64,000 nt of DNA, from assembly GCA_905116865.2 (NCBI GenBank), contig CAJHNH020000212.1:130001-194000 (forward strand), read 5' to 3'. This document shows positions 46,510-58,000 of this stretch, piece after piece. The DNA is from Candidula unifasciata (taxonomy: Eukaryota > Mollusca > Gastropoda > Stylommatophora > Geomitridae). Position 1 is the stretch's first letter, and the number at the start of each line of letters is the position of its first letter. A program made the translations under genes and the position numbers. The notes below the pieces were generated by a model, which did not search any database, had not been told where the DNA came from, and saw only the letters and a list, made by a program, of their open reading frames with translations.

Positions 46510-46690
46510 CGTCCTATGTTGTATATGTTCTGATGTTGTATATGTTCTGATGTTGTATATGTTCTGATGTTGTATATGTTCTGATGTTGTATATGTTCTG
46601 ATGTTGTATATGTTCTGATGTAGTATATGTTCTGATGTTGTATATGTTCTGATGTTGTATATGTTCTGATGTTGTATATGTTCTGATGTT
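46510..46690. repeat. 17-bp minisatellite abutting exon 2 acceptor
   Basis: About 10 copies of tgttgtatatgttctga. The last copy runs into gatgttgcag, which is the 3' splice site of exon 2, so the branch-point and pyrimidine region of this intron is made of the repeat. A (GAT)n run lies just upstream at 46452-46482. Confidence 0.94.
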
Positions 46691-46694
46691 GCAG

Positions 46695-46766
46695 TTGGCT
46701 TTGATGCAGGGTCCAATGCTGCTGCAGCCGGCACTGGAGGCTTAGATTTCTTTGGTGGCAGTTCGG
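46695..46766 (+). CDS. Silk-like gene, exon 2 (module)
   Basis: A 72-nt exon, phase 1 at both ends, flanked by gttgcag and the donor gtaagt. With the G carried from exon 1 it reads VGFDAGSNAAAAGTGG then LDFFGGSS. The pattern is a small Ala/Gly/Ser block followed by a G-L-D-F-F-G-G hydrophobic-acidic motif, shared with exons at 47770 and 58906. A second in-frame acceptor (gatgcag, exon start 46710) would drop five residues. There is no cysteine. Confidence rests on phase, splice sites and similarity to sister exons. No transcript was available. Confidence 0.65.
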
Positions 46767-46794
46767 GTAAGTTGTTTTATCTCCCCCCATCCCC

Positions 46795-46865
46795 CCACTC
46801 TCTCTCTCTCCCCAACTATTTTCCGCTCTCTATATCCCTCTCTCTCCCTCTCTCTCTCCTCCTCT
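46795..46865. repeat. (CT)n-rich tract in intron 2
   Basis: Imperfect CT/CTC repeats between exon 2 and the SINE-like repeat. Confidence 0.85.
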
Positions 46866-46959
46866 GTGTATATGTCTGTATCTGTGTTGTATGTGTGTGC
46901 GTCTCTTTTAATGTGTACATACATTCAGAGAAAGAAGAATGGGTAGGTAAGTGTTAGTC

Positions 46960-47255
46960 CCCCATGTGGGTTCCGGGGCCCCATTGTGGGGAAAACAAGA
47001 ATAGACCCACTGGCTCCCCAAAAGCATGTCGTAAGAGTCGACTAATTGGGGAGCTTCCTTTGAAGTCGGAGTGCATCTGCCGGAGAGGCAAGGAACCAAC
47101 AGTCTGTATTCAAGAGAATAAGATCTGTAAAACTGATGCACACGCAGCACTCAGGTTCTGGAGCAGGACTGCAGTTCAGTAGTGGACGAGCAACCAGAAC
47201 CTTCCGCCAGAGTTTACAGCTGGTGAACGCGAAGAAGAAGAAGAAGATAAGTGTT
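46960..47255 (+). repeat. Dispersed repeat family B (SINE-like), fullest copy
   Basis: The longest member of the family also present at 1690-1895, 60530-60745 and 62335-62440. It carries gtcgtaagagtcgactaatt, ggagtgcatctgccggagag and ends in gaagaagaagaagaag. It sits in intron 2. The (GAA)n tail is the same as that of the LINE that follows at 47695, suggesting that the SINE may use that LINE's machinery. Confidence 0.7.
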
Positions 47256-47299
47256 TGTAACAGAGAAATTATCCTTTACAAAGAAATATTCGACCAGTA

Positions 47300-47698
47300 A
47301 AAATAAAATCCTGCATCGTGAAGGCTCACGATAAATGATGAAATATATACTTTCAACAGAACCAGTTCTCAATTACATACAAAGGCAGCGTAAAAAGGGT
47401 CTGCCCGCTTAGAAGAAATGTCTTGTGACACCATACCAAATATGGCATACACCAAAGGAGGAGAGGGGCGTAAATCAAGAGGTAGACCAAAAACAGACTG
47501 GAAAGATAACATTAGAGAAACTCTGCAACATGAGAAAGAGAACAAGAAGAATCTCAACACTAACGGCCTCATGTGGGGGGGGGGGGGATGGGAGGGGGGG
47601 AGGCGGAGAGACGGTCGTTCATGATACATGTTAGTCTCATGACCTTAGGAAGAATGTGTCAGAAGAGGCTGAACGGGGATGAAGAAGAGGAAGACGGC
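47300..47698 (+). pseudogene. LINE ORF2 C-terminal end, plus
   Basis: Frame reading DTIPNMAYTKGGEGRKSRGR then PKTDWKDNIRE has the GRP-x-x-x-W-x-D-N signature found near the end of non-LTR ORF2 proteins. It is followed in another frame by a short C-terminal sequence and a (GAA)n-type tail at 47672-47695. Broken by a frameshift and a G-rich insertion (47574-47600). It lies in intron 2, ending about 70 bases before exon 3. Confidence 0.65.
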
Positions 47699-47769
47699 CC
47701 AAAAGAACTAACGGCGATAGGATGGTCTATAACTAACGTGTCAAATCTTTCTATCGCATGCTTCCACAG

Positions 47770-47838
47770 CAAGTGCCTCAGCCGGAGCAGGAGTGTCAGG
47801 AAGAGGTGGACTCAGTGGAATTGACTTCACTGACGGAG
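47770..47838 (+). CDS. Silk-like gene, exon 3 (module)
   Basis: A 69-nt exon after cttccacag, phase 1 at both ends, donor gtaact. With the carried G it reads ASASAGAGVSGRGG then LSGIDFTDG: an Ala/Ser/Gly block followed by a G-I-D-F motif. It has the same architecture as exons 2 and 5, with near-equal length (23 codons versus 24), indicating exon duplication. The boundaries follow the only good in-phase splice signals. Confidence 0.68.
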
Positions 47839-47909
47839 GTAACTGTCTGTTCTTTATAAACTGTTTCCGTCACATCAATGTACATTGTGCGGTTGACGTG
47901 TCTAGAGCA

Positions 47910-49048
47910 ACAACACATACAGGGCTTTTGTCGTTGTGAAAGTCTGATGTGTCAGATGTCAGGGGCTTTGTCGTTGTGAAAGTCTGATGTGTCAGATGTC
48001 AGGGGCTTTGGCGTTGTGTGAAAGTCTGATGTGTCAGATGTCAGGGGCTTTTGTCGTTGTGAAAGTCTGAGTGTCAGATGTCAGGGGCTTTGTCGTTGTG
48101 AAAGTCTGATGTGTCAGATGTCAGGGGCTTTGGCGTTGTGTGAAAGTCTGATGTGTCAGATGTCAGGAGCTTTTGTCGTTGTGAAAGTCTGATGTGTCAG
48201 ATGTCAGGGGCTTTGTCGTTGTGAAAGTCTGATGTGTCAGATGTCAGGGGCTTTGGCGTTGTGTGAAAGTCTGATGTGTCAGATGTCAGGGGCTTTTGTC
48301 GTTGTGAAAGTCTGATGTGTCAGATGTCAGGGGCTTTTGTCGTTGTGTGAAAGTCTGATGTGTCAGATGTCAGGGGCTTTTGTCGTTGTGAAAGTCTGAT
48401 GTGTCAGATGTCAGGGGCTTTTGTCGTTGTTAAAGTCTGATGTGTCAGATGTCAGGGGCTTTTGTCGTTGTGTAAAAGTCTGATGTGTCAGATGTCAGGG
48501 GCTTTTGTCGTTGTAAAAGTCTGATGTGTCAGATGTCAGGGGCTTTGGTGTTGTGTGAAAGTCTGATGTGTCAGATGTCAGGGGCTTTTGTCGTTGTTAA
48601 AGTCTGATGTGTCAGATGTCAGGGGCTTTGGCGTTGTGTGAAAGTCTGATGTGTCAGATGTCAGGGGCTTTTGTCGTTGTGAAAGTCTGATGTGTCAGAT
48701 GTCATGGGCTTTGGCGTTGTGTGAAAGTCTGATGTGTCAGATGTCAGGGGCTTTTGTCGTTGTGAAAGTCTGATGTGTCAGATGTCAGGGGCTTTGGCGT
48801 TGTGTGAAAGTCTGATGTGTCAGATGTCAGGGGCTTTTGTCGTTGTTAAAGTCTGATGTGTCAGATGTCAGGGGCTTTTGTCGTTGTTAAAGTCTGATGT
48901 GTCAGATGTCAGGGGCTTTGGTGTTGTGTAAAAGTCTGATGTGTCAGATGTCAGGGGCTTTGGCGTTGTGTGAAAGTCTGATGTGTCAGATGTCAGGAGA
49001 TTTGGCGTTGTGTGAAAGTCTGATGTGTCAGATGTCAGGGGCTGCGGG
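47910..49048. repeat. 41/43-bp minisatellite in intron 3, about 27 copies
   Basis: Unit contains gtctgatgtgtcagatgtca and ggggcttttgtcgttgtgaaa. A second form has ggcgttgtgtgaaa (two bases longer). Long and short units alternate in several pairs, so the real repeat unit is partly a dimer. Confidence 0.95.
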
Positions 49049-49124
49049 CTTTTCTGCATTTCCTGCTCTCAGAGAAAATGTTTCAGTTCATGAGCTGATG
49101 GTTTTCTTGACCACACTGAATGGT

Positions 49125-49455
49125 TGTTAAGTATTCCTTATCACTGTCTTCCTCTGTTTCTGTTAAGTATTCCTTATCACTACCTTCCTCTGTTTCTGTT
49201 AAGTATTCCTTATCACTGTCTTCCTCTGTTTCTGTTAAGTATTCCTTATCATTGTCTTCCTCTGTTTCTGTTAAGTATTCCTTATCACTATCTTCCTCTG
49301 TTTCTGTTAAGTATTCCTTATCACTGTCTTCCTCTGTTTCTGTTAAGTATTCCTTATCATTGTCTTCCTCTGTGTCTGTTAAGTATTCCTTATCATTGTC
49401 TTCCTCTGTGTCTGTTAAGTATTCCTTATCATTGTCTTCCTCTGTTTCTTTTAGA
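49125..49455. repeat. 36-bp minisatellite in intron 3, nine copies
   Basis: Unit contains gttaagtattccttatcact and gtcttcctctgtttct. Open in two plus frames because 36 is a multiple of three. Confidence 0.95.
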
Positions 49456-49555
49456 CTGAAGTTGTCTACTTGCTGCAGTGTTACTTAACAAGTATTTCAG
49501 ACATATAATTGGTCATGAAGGTATCCGAGCATCCATTCAATATACAGTAGAACTC

Positions 49556-50534
49556 CAATATTCGTCATGAATCCATCCCTGAGTGGAGGATCAATATTCG
49601 TCATGAATCCATCCCTGAGTGGAGGATCAATATTCGTCATGAATCCATCCCTGAGTGGAGGATCAATATTCGTCATGAATCCATCCCTGAGTGGAGGATC
49701 AATATTCGTCATGAATCCATCCCTGAGTGGAGGATCAATATTCGTCATGAATCCATCCCTGAGTGGAGGATCAATATTCGTCATGAATCCATCCCTGAGT
49801 GGAGGATCAATATTCGTCATGAATCCATCCCTGAGTGGAGGATCAATATTCGTCATGAATCCATCCCTGAGTGGAGGATCAATATTCGTCATGAATCCAT
49901 CCCTGAGTGGAGGATCAATATTCGTCATGAATCCATCCCCGAGTGGAGGATCAATATTCGTCATGAATCCATCCCTGAGTGGAGGATCAATATTCGTCAT
50001 GAATCCATCCCTGAGTGGAGGATCAATATTCGTCATGAATCCATCCCTGAGTGGAGGATCAATATTCGTCATGAATCTATCCCTGAGTGGAGGATCAATA
50101 TTCGTCATGAATCCATCCCTGAGTGGAGGATCAATATTCGTCATGAATCCATCCCTGAGTGGAGGATCAATATTCGTCATGAATCCATCCCTGAGTGGAG
50201 GATCAATATTCGTCATGAATCCATCCCTGAGTGGAGGATCAATATTCGTCATGAATCCATCCCTGAGTGGAGGATCAATATTCGTCATGAATCCATCCCT
50301 GAGTGGAGGATCAATATTCGTCATGAATCCATCCCTGAGTGGAGGATCAATATTCGTCATGAATCCATCCCTGAGTGGAGGATCAATATTCGTCATGAAT
50401 CCATCCCTGAGTGGAGGATCAATATTCGTCATGAATCCATCCCTGAGTGGAGGATCAATATTCGTCATGAATCCATCCCTGAGTGGAGGATCAATATTCG
50501 TCATGAATCCATCCCTGAGTGGAGGATCAATATT
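49556..50534. repeat. 36-bp minisatellite, about 27 near-identical copies
   Basis: Unit contains atattcgtcatgaatccatc and cctgagtggaggatca. Only two substitutions are visible in nearly 1 kb (a C at 49939 and a T near 50078), so the array expanded very recently or is held uniform by gene conversion. Both strands are open throughout. Neither frame is a gene. Confidence 0.97.
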
Positions 50535-50699
50535 CAAAAAGCTGAAAATCAAACTACATTTTGCTTATAGAAATAAACTACAAAAATGGTTGAATCCGCT
50601 CCAGCTCCGAAATGTGCCTATCTATTCGTTAAGAAAATTGCACTTTAAAATCTGTATCGGAAAATACTGTAAATACATTTTTATGACACAATAAACACT

Positions 50700-50835
50700 A
50701 CTCATATTCTTCTTTTTCTTCTGCCTTTCTATCCCCCAATGGAGCATAGGCCCTCGACCAACTCACGCCAAGTCGTTCTATCCTTTTGTCACACATCACT
50801 CCTGTCGCGTGCCTGATTTAAGGATTTCTCCTTAA
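50700..50835 (-). pseudogene. LINE 3' end, minus
   Basis: On the minus strand: DRTTWRELVEGLCSIGG, the typical last residues of a non-LTR ORF2 protein, followed by an AGAA/GAA-rich tail (cttctttttcttct on the plus strand). Only the extreme 3' end remains, in intron 3. Confidence 0.6.
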
Positions 50836-51950
50836 GAACCAACGGCACTCTGAAATAATTATGTTGAGTCGTTGGCTCGTATTGGTCTAAGGGATGCCCC
50901 GTGGCCAATATACGCTCAACTTATTTCAGGAGTAGGGCAATTCAAGTTTTGGCACTACAAAATATATATTATTCCTAGGCACACTTGGCTGGACACTCCC
51001 ACTACTATAAAAGGATAGCCCCCAGGCTATGATAGTCTACTATCATAACCATGTTAACACAGATGAAAATATTTAATTGAACATACATGTATTTTAGACA
51101 GCTAAGAACAATGAATGAGTGACACTCCAGTCAATAGTGAAACTTTAGAAATACTGTAATGCGTGTAACACATACATTATATAAGAATCAGCAAAGAACT
51201 TCAAGAACCCAGAGTGATATGAAGGACCAAACTTCAACTCGATCTTAAATTGACTGAACGTGTATGAATGTTCCAAAGTCTGCCTTTCTCATCCTTATGA
51301 TCAGTGTGGACATTTAATAGTGAAGCCTGGCAATAAACCCATGATTGACCACACTTATCTGAATACTTGGTTTCTTGAACTGGCTGGATATTCAGTCACT
51401 TTGTTGTTATGTTCAAGACAGTCCCACACTAGACACTCGAACACTGGAGATATACCCAAGCTCCTGGAGAGGATCTCAGGTACCAAGTCAAACACTTGAG
51501 GCACAAACAAACTGCCGGATAAATGATGGTGAAGGTACAACACCCATAATGTTGTCTGTAGACCAACTGGAGGATTTCATTAGTTGATGACCACAATGAG
51601 GTTCACCATCTGTGGCCCACCACTGGCTTAGACATAGGTGACTTCCTTGTAGGTGGTTTTGTGGACTGCTGATTTACTGCCTGGCTTCCAAGGAGATATC
51701 ATCCTGTATCAAGAAGGAACTCAGAATTAGCAGTCATCTCAGGTGTTACATGTCAAACTCAGTTTATTAACATCCACATTAGTAATCATTCAGAGGACAG
51801 CTCTGAGGATAATGAGACAGTATAAGTCTCTACATATCATCTCTATTGTTCAGTCAGTAACAGTGACAGGAGATGAGTGCCAGAGTGGAGACAAATAGAC
51901 TATAAAACAGAGAACATCAACTCTCCTCGCCACCCGCACTTGCAGACACA
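50836..51950. other. Intron 3 spacer, nothing recognised
   Basis: About 1.1 kb with no tandem array. Frames at 51260-51587 show no recognisable domain and no matching phase-1 splice sites. Confidence 0.5.
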
Positions 51951-51954
51951 CATC

Positions 51955-51956
<2 letters not shown>

Positions 51957-52030
<74 letters not shown>
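51957..52030. repeat. (CT)n then (AT)n microsatellite
   Basis: About 36 CT units directly followed by a short (AT)n run at 52030-52045. Confidence 0.95.
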
Positions 52031-52045
<15 letters not shown>

Positions 52046-52800
52046 TTTTCATACCATCCCCCGTCTGTTTACCGTACACACTTTGTTGTGTTACAATTAA
52101 CCTTTGACCCAGAGCGCCAAGCTTGCTTTTGTCACAGCAACAAGCCGGCCAAAGATGACCCAGTTTACCTGTGTCTATTAGTCGATACAAATCCTACGTT
52201 TGGTTATAGAATAATTACTTGTAGGGTTTAATATCTTTACAAATGGTGTGGGTTATTTAGAGCACAAACTAATTAGTCTGTACAGAGGAAGTTCTAAGGT
52301 TCGGATCCTGATCTCTGGACATCAAGAACGGTCGAACTCTGTGCGATCACACAGCTGATTATGTCCTTCCTGCAGCAGTAGCCACTTTAAAAAGACATCA
52401 ATTATGATACTCGTAAACTATTATCAACTTACCCAAGCTTAGGAAATGTCCTAGACACCACAGGCCGCCTCCTCAAAGCATAGATGTGTGAGGCACATTT
52501 GAGAACATCTGTTCTTCTAGGCAGTCAGGCAGAAAATGCCCGCTTCAAACTACGTTTAGCGTCACTAGGAAAGAAGTTCCTTGTATTCCTGAACAAGGAG
52601 TAAACCGGTTGGCAGGAATTTCTAAATAAAATATCATAATTCGCCAACCTATAGTTGCAAGTTTGAAAATGAAGATATATCAAAGCAACTAGAAGGTCTA
52701 GAAAGGACTATTTTACCAGATAAAGGTATAGATCAATATAAGGGACTATATACCTTTCCGGACGGGTCTAAGTTTGAAATCTTGCTGAGCGCGAGGGATA
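52046..52800. other. Intron 3 spacer, nothing recognised
   Basis: Unique-looking sequence without exon-like segments. Confidence 0.5.
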
Positions 52801-53745
52801 TCAAGTCCCGACTGGCCCCCTGTGTACGGTGGCTGCTCATCTCATGACACCTTCGCCATTGCATGTCCTCCTCATCTTTCTAGCTTCATTCTCCAGCTCT
52901 CTTCTCCATGTGTTTTTTTATCTTCCTTCATTCATATGCCCCTGTGGGTTCCAATGCAAAGACATTCTAGTTATGCTGTTCTCCTGTTTTCTCAGTGTGT
53001 GTCCTATCCAACGTCAGCGTCTTTTCCTCACCTCTTGGTCCACTGGAGCCTGTTTAGTTCTCTCCCAAAGTTCTACATTAGTTATTCTATCGTACTATTT
53101 AATTCCCTCTATTCTGCGCAGGCACCAGTTAATGAATGTCTGTAATTTATTGGTAATTGTCTTAGTTGTTCTCCATGTTTCCGCCCCATACAACAGTACT
53201 GATCTGACATTAGAATTAAAGATTTTTAGTTTAGTATTTCTTTTAATTTCTTTTGACCTCCACAAATTCCCTAGTGCTATGAAAGCCCCTCTTGCCGTTT
53301 GTATTCTTATTATCTCTATCAGTTCCTTTATCTTTATCTACATTACTGCCCAAATAGGTGTACGACTCCACGTTTTGGAGTGGGGTGCCATTATGAGAAA
53401 CCACATTACTATTTGCCTGATTTATTCTCATTATCTTTGTCTTTCCTTTGTGGATTTTCAGACCCAGCTGCTGTGATCTCGCATCAAGTATATTTAATTT
53501 ATCTTGTATCTGATTCCATGAATGAGACAGAAGAGCAATATCATCAGCGAAGTCCAGATCATCAAGCTGTTTTGTAGAGGTCCAATAAATTCCTTAGCCA
53601 GTGAAAATAAGAGAGGCGACAAAAGACATCCCTGTCGCACACCTGTTTTTATTTCAAATACATCTGTTAGCTTTCCCTCATTATTGTGCCAGAAATTAAC
53701 TCGTCACGGTGACGCCAATAAACTGCAAGCCTATATAAATAAATG
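52800..53745 (-). pseudogene. LINE reverse transcriptase, 5'-truncated, minus
   Basis: The best-preserved retroelement in the window. Reading the minus strand from 53720 downward gives, with few breaks: TGVRQGCLLSPLLFSLAKEF (RT motif with QGCLLSP), DLDFADDIALLSH (catalytic FADD box), ESYTYLGSNVDKDKGTD (the YLGS motif after the palm), VRSVLLYGAETW, then [14 protein letters not shown] and a final NTWRREL segment. A frameshift separates QGCLLSP from FADD, and several stops follow, so it is inactive. Motif order and spacing are those of LINE ORF2 proteins. The endonuclease and fingers are missing, as in ordinary 5'-truncated insertions. It lies antisense in intron 3 of the silk-like gene. Confidence 0.85.
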
Positions 53746-54600
53746 ATATTTTTATATTAAACCGAAATTTACTTTATGGGTTGAAAAAAAAAAAGGCTTT
53801 TGCAAAACAAAACAAAAAAGTGTGGGGGGGAAGGGGGGGGGGGGGTGCTTCAGTTATGATAGCAGGTAATGTCACTTCTGACGACTAATGATCCGATGAT
53901 ATACCAACATTTCCGAACAATAATCCAGTACTCAAATAAGTTACCCAGTGTTGTTTGCTTTGTTAGGTTTTCTTTGTTCCCAAAGTGCCCAAATATATGG
54001 CCATAAGACGATTGCTATGCTGATTAAATACATACACTAATGTTTGTATGCCATGTCTCGCTGAAATCCTGCATTGTACCCAAGCGGGCAGCCATTCCTT
54101 TATTTCGGCACTTGGAACAGGCCCATCGTCGTCTGATGACCCGACGGCCACGTCGGAGGAATAAGCAATGTTGAACAACAACAACAACAAAAAGAAAATT
54201 TGTGGGGACGAATATTGGAGTTCCTCTGTGTGTGTATATATCTATCATTATCCCCTCCTCTTCCTTGTCAACATCATCATCATTAGCATCATCATCAAAA
54301 ACATCATCATCATCCTATTGTGTTATGTTCGTGTCACTTAGGGCTAACAGTGTATTCCCCTATAATGTTCTATACTAGATCTTTCCTTTACTGGCTAGAT
54401 CGATCCCTTACTGTTTCATTCATGTTGTTTTTTGCTTACCTGCCACATAAACACCTGATTAACACGAACAACCTTTAGGAAATACACTGGGTTAACATGA
54501 ACGGAATCGTGGTTCCAGTAAAGATTATTAATATTATTAGTGTCCCGGTTTGCACGAAAACTAAAACACTTTTTCGATTTTCGCAACCGCACAATTCCAG
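53746..54600. other. Intron spacer with poly-G and AAC/ATC triplets
   Basis: A G-rich run at 53823-53847, (AAC)n at 54176-54190 and ATC triplets at 54270-54315. No gene recognised before the candidate exon. Confidence 0.5.
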
Positions 54601-54642
54601 GCTCAGCAGTTGCAGGGTACGATGGTGTTGGGACTAGCCTTG
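54601..54642 (+). CDS. Silk-like gene, candidate exon 4 (weak)
   Basis: After attccag, a 42-nt phase-1 segment reads (with the carried G) GSAVAGYDGVGTSL and is followed by gttatc, a poor donor. The first seven bases (gctcagc) and the acceptor tail (tccag) are the same as those of the exon at 58906, so it looks like a diverged or dying duplicate of that module. It lacks the G-[LI]-D-[FL] end. It may be skipped or used only in some transcripts. Confidence 0.35.
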
Positions 54643-55059
54643 GTTATCTGACTTCTTCTTCTCCTATTTTTATGATTATTTTTATAACTACTAGGAATAA
54701 TAATAGAACACCAAGCCAGTCCAGTCCGCTAGTTTTGGTGCAATCCAACAAAACTGATACAAAGAAACAAGGCCACAATTATAATCAATACTGCTCGCAG
54801 TAGGTTGAACGTTATCGATTTTTTTTTTACCTAAATGGATGGATAGAGCACCAGCCGCTACTAATATAATTATTACTGCTAATTATAGGCAGACAGACAG
54901 GCAGGCAGGCAGACAGACAGGTAGACAGACATGCAGACAGACAGGCAGACAGACTACAGACAATTGCACTTGTATTTCATTAGCCAAGTAAAGTAACTCT
55001 TTGTTTAGAGGTCTCTCTTGCATCCTAATTTCACTGATATATATCAGTCTTTTATTACT
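54643..55059. other. Intron spacer with (CAGA)n
   Basis: An imperfect CAGA/GGCA tract at about 54888-54955 precedes the large array. No gene seen. Confidence 0.6.
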
Positions 55060-58000
55060 CTGTCCCCTCGTCACAACATTCACAACTATTCTGTCTTCAC
55101 TCTGTTCCCCTCGACACAACATTCACAACTATTCTGTCTTCACTCTGTTCCCCTCGACACAACATTCACAACTATTCTGTCTTCACTCTGTCCCCTCCAC
55201 TCAACATTCACAACTATTCTGTCTTCACTCTGTTCCCCTCGACACAACATTCACAACTATTATGTCTTCACTCTGTTCCCCTCGACACAACATTCACAAC
55301 TATTATGTCTTCACTCTGTCCCCCTCGACACAACATTCACAACTATTCTGTCTTCTCTCTGTCCCCTCGACACAACATTCACAACAATTCTGTCTTCACT
55401 CTGTCCACTCAACACAACATTCACAACTATTCTGTCTTCACTCTGTTACCATCAACACAACATTCACAACAATTCTGTCTTCATTCTGTCCCCTCGACAC
55501 AACATTCACAACAATTCTGTCTTCACTCTGTCCCCTCGACACAACATTCACAACTATACTTTCCTTACTCTGTCCCCTCGACACAACATTCACAACTATA
55601 CTTTCCTTACTCTGTCCCCTCGACACAACATTCACAAATATTCTGTCCTCACTCTGTTACCATCAATACAACATTCACAACTATTATGTCCTTACTATGT
55701 CCACTTGACACAACATTCACAACTATTATGACCTTACTCTGTCCCCTCGACACAACATTCACAACTATTATGTCCTTACTATGTCCACTTGACACAACAT
55801 TCACAACTATTATGACCTTACTCTGTCCCCTCGACACAACATTCACAACTATTATGTCCTTACTATGTCCCCTTGACACAACATCGACAGCTATTCTGAC
55901 CTTACTCTGTCCCCTTGACACAACATTCACAACTATTATGTCCTTACTCTGTTACCATCAACACAACATTCACAACTATTCTGTCCTTACTCTGTCCCCT
56001 CGACACAACATTCACAACTATTCTGTCCTTACTCTGTCCCCTCGACACAACATTCACAACTATTATGTCCTTACTCTGTCCCCCCGACACAACATTCACA
56101 ACTATTCTGTCCTCACTCTGTCCCCTCGACACAACATTCACAACTATTATGTCCTTACTCTGTCCCCTCGACACAACATTCACAACTATTCTGTCCTTAC
56201 TCTGTCCCCTCGACACAACATTCACAACTATTCTGTCCTCACTCTGTCCCCTCTACACAACATTCACAACTATTATGTCCTTACTCTGTCCCCTCGACAC
56301 AACATTCACAACTATTCTGTCCTCACTATGTCCCCTCGACACAACATTCACAACTATTCTGTCTTCACTCTGTCCCCTCGACACAACATTCACAACTATT
56401 CTGTCTTCACTCTGTCCCCTCAACACAACATTCACAACTATTCTGTCCTTACTCTGTCCCCTCGACACAACATTCACAACTATTATGTCCTTACTCTGTC
56501 CCCTTGACACAACATTCACAACTATTCTGTCCTTACTCTGTCCCCTCGACACAACATTCACAACTATTATGTCCTTACTCTGTCCCCTCGACACAACATT
56601 CACAACTATTATGTCCTTACTCTGTCCCCTCGACACAACATTCACAACTATTATGTCCTTACTCTGTCCCCTCGACACAACATTCACAACTATTCTGTCC
56701 TTACTCTGTCCCCTCGACACAACATTCACAACTATTCTGTCCTCACTCTGTCCCCTCTACACAACATTCACAACTATTATGTCCTTACTCTGTCCCCTCG
56801 ACACAACATTCACAACTATTCTGTCCTCACTATGTCCCCTCGACACAACATTCACAACTATTCTGTCTTCACTCTGTCCCCTCGACACAACATTCACAAC
56901 TATTCTGTCTTCACTCTGTCCCCTCTACACAACATTCACAACTATTCTGTCCTTACTCTGTCCCCTCGACACAACATTCACAACTATTATGTCCTTACTC
57001 TGTCCCCTCGACACAACATTCACAACTATTCTGTCCTTACTCTGTCCCCTCGACACAACATTCACAACTATTCTGTCCTTACTCTGTCCCCTCGACACAA
57101 CATTCACAACTATTATGTCCTTACTCTGTCCCCTCAACACAACATTCACAACTATTATGTCCTTACTCTGTCCCCTCGACACAACATTCACAACTATTCT
57201 GTCCTTACTCTGTCCCCTCGACACAACATTCACAACTATTCTGTCCTTACTCTGTCCCCTCGACACAACATTCACAACTATTATGTCCTTACTCTGTCCC
57301 CTCAACACAACATTCACAACTATTATGTCCTTACTCTGTCCCCTCGACACAACATTCACAACTATTATGTCCTTACTCTGTTACCATCAACACAACATTC
57401 ACAACTATTCTGTCCTTACTCTGTCCCCCCGACACAACATTCACAACTATTCTGTCCTCACTCTGTCCCCTCGACACAACATTCACAACTATTATGTCCT
57501 TACTCTGTCCCCTCGACACAACATTCACAACTATTCTGTCCTCACTATGTCCCCTCGACACAACATTCACAACTATTCTGTCTTCACTCTGTCCCCTCGA
57601 CACAACATTCACAACTATTCTGTCTTCACTCTGTCCCCTCGACACAACATTCACAACTATTCTGTCTTCACTCTGTCCCCTCTACACAACATTCACAACT
57701 ATTCTGTCCTTACTCTGTCCCCTCGACACAACATTCACAACTATTCTGTCCTCACTCTGTCCCCTCAACACAACATTCACAACTATTCTGTCTTCACTCT
57801 GTCCCCTCTACACAACATTCACAACTATTCTGTCCTTACTCTGTCCCCTCGACACAACATTCACAACTATTCTGTCCTCACTCTGTCCCCTCTACACAAC
57901 ATTCACAACTATTATGTCCTTACTCTGTCCCCTCGACACAACATTCACAACTATTCTGTCCTCACTATGTCCCCTCGACACAACATTCACAACTATTCTG

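Noticed and set aside
46909..46930. Possible tiny exon between cattcag and gtaggtaag in intron 2
   Set aside because: The 14-nt segment would break the phase-1 pattern and has no similarity to the modules.
46908..47182. Coding frames at 46908-47150 (minus) and 46964-47182 (plus)
   Set aside because: They lie wholly inside the family B dispersed repeat, which occurs four times in the window.
49497..50694. Overlapping 351- and 375-codon frames on opposite strands
   Set aside because: Both arise from the 36-bp array, which lacks stops on either strand.
52829..53476. 215-codon hydrophobic plus-strand frame, resembling a membrane protein
   Set aside because: It is the antisense of the LINE reverse transcriptase, whose motifs read clearly on the minus strand.
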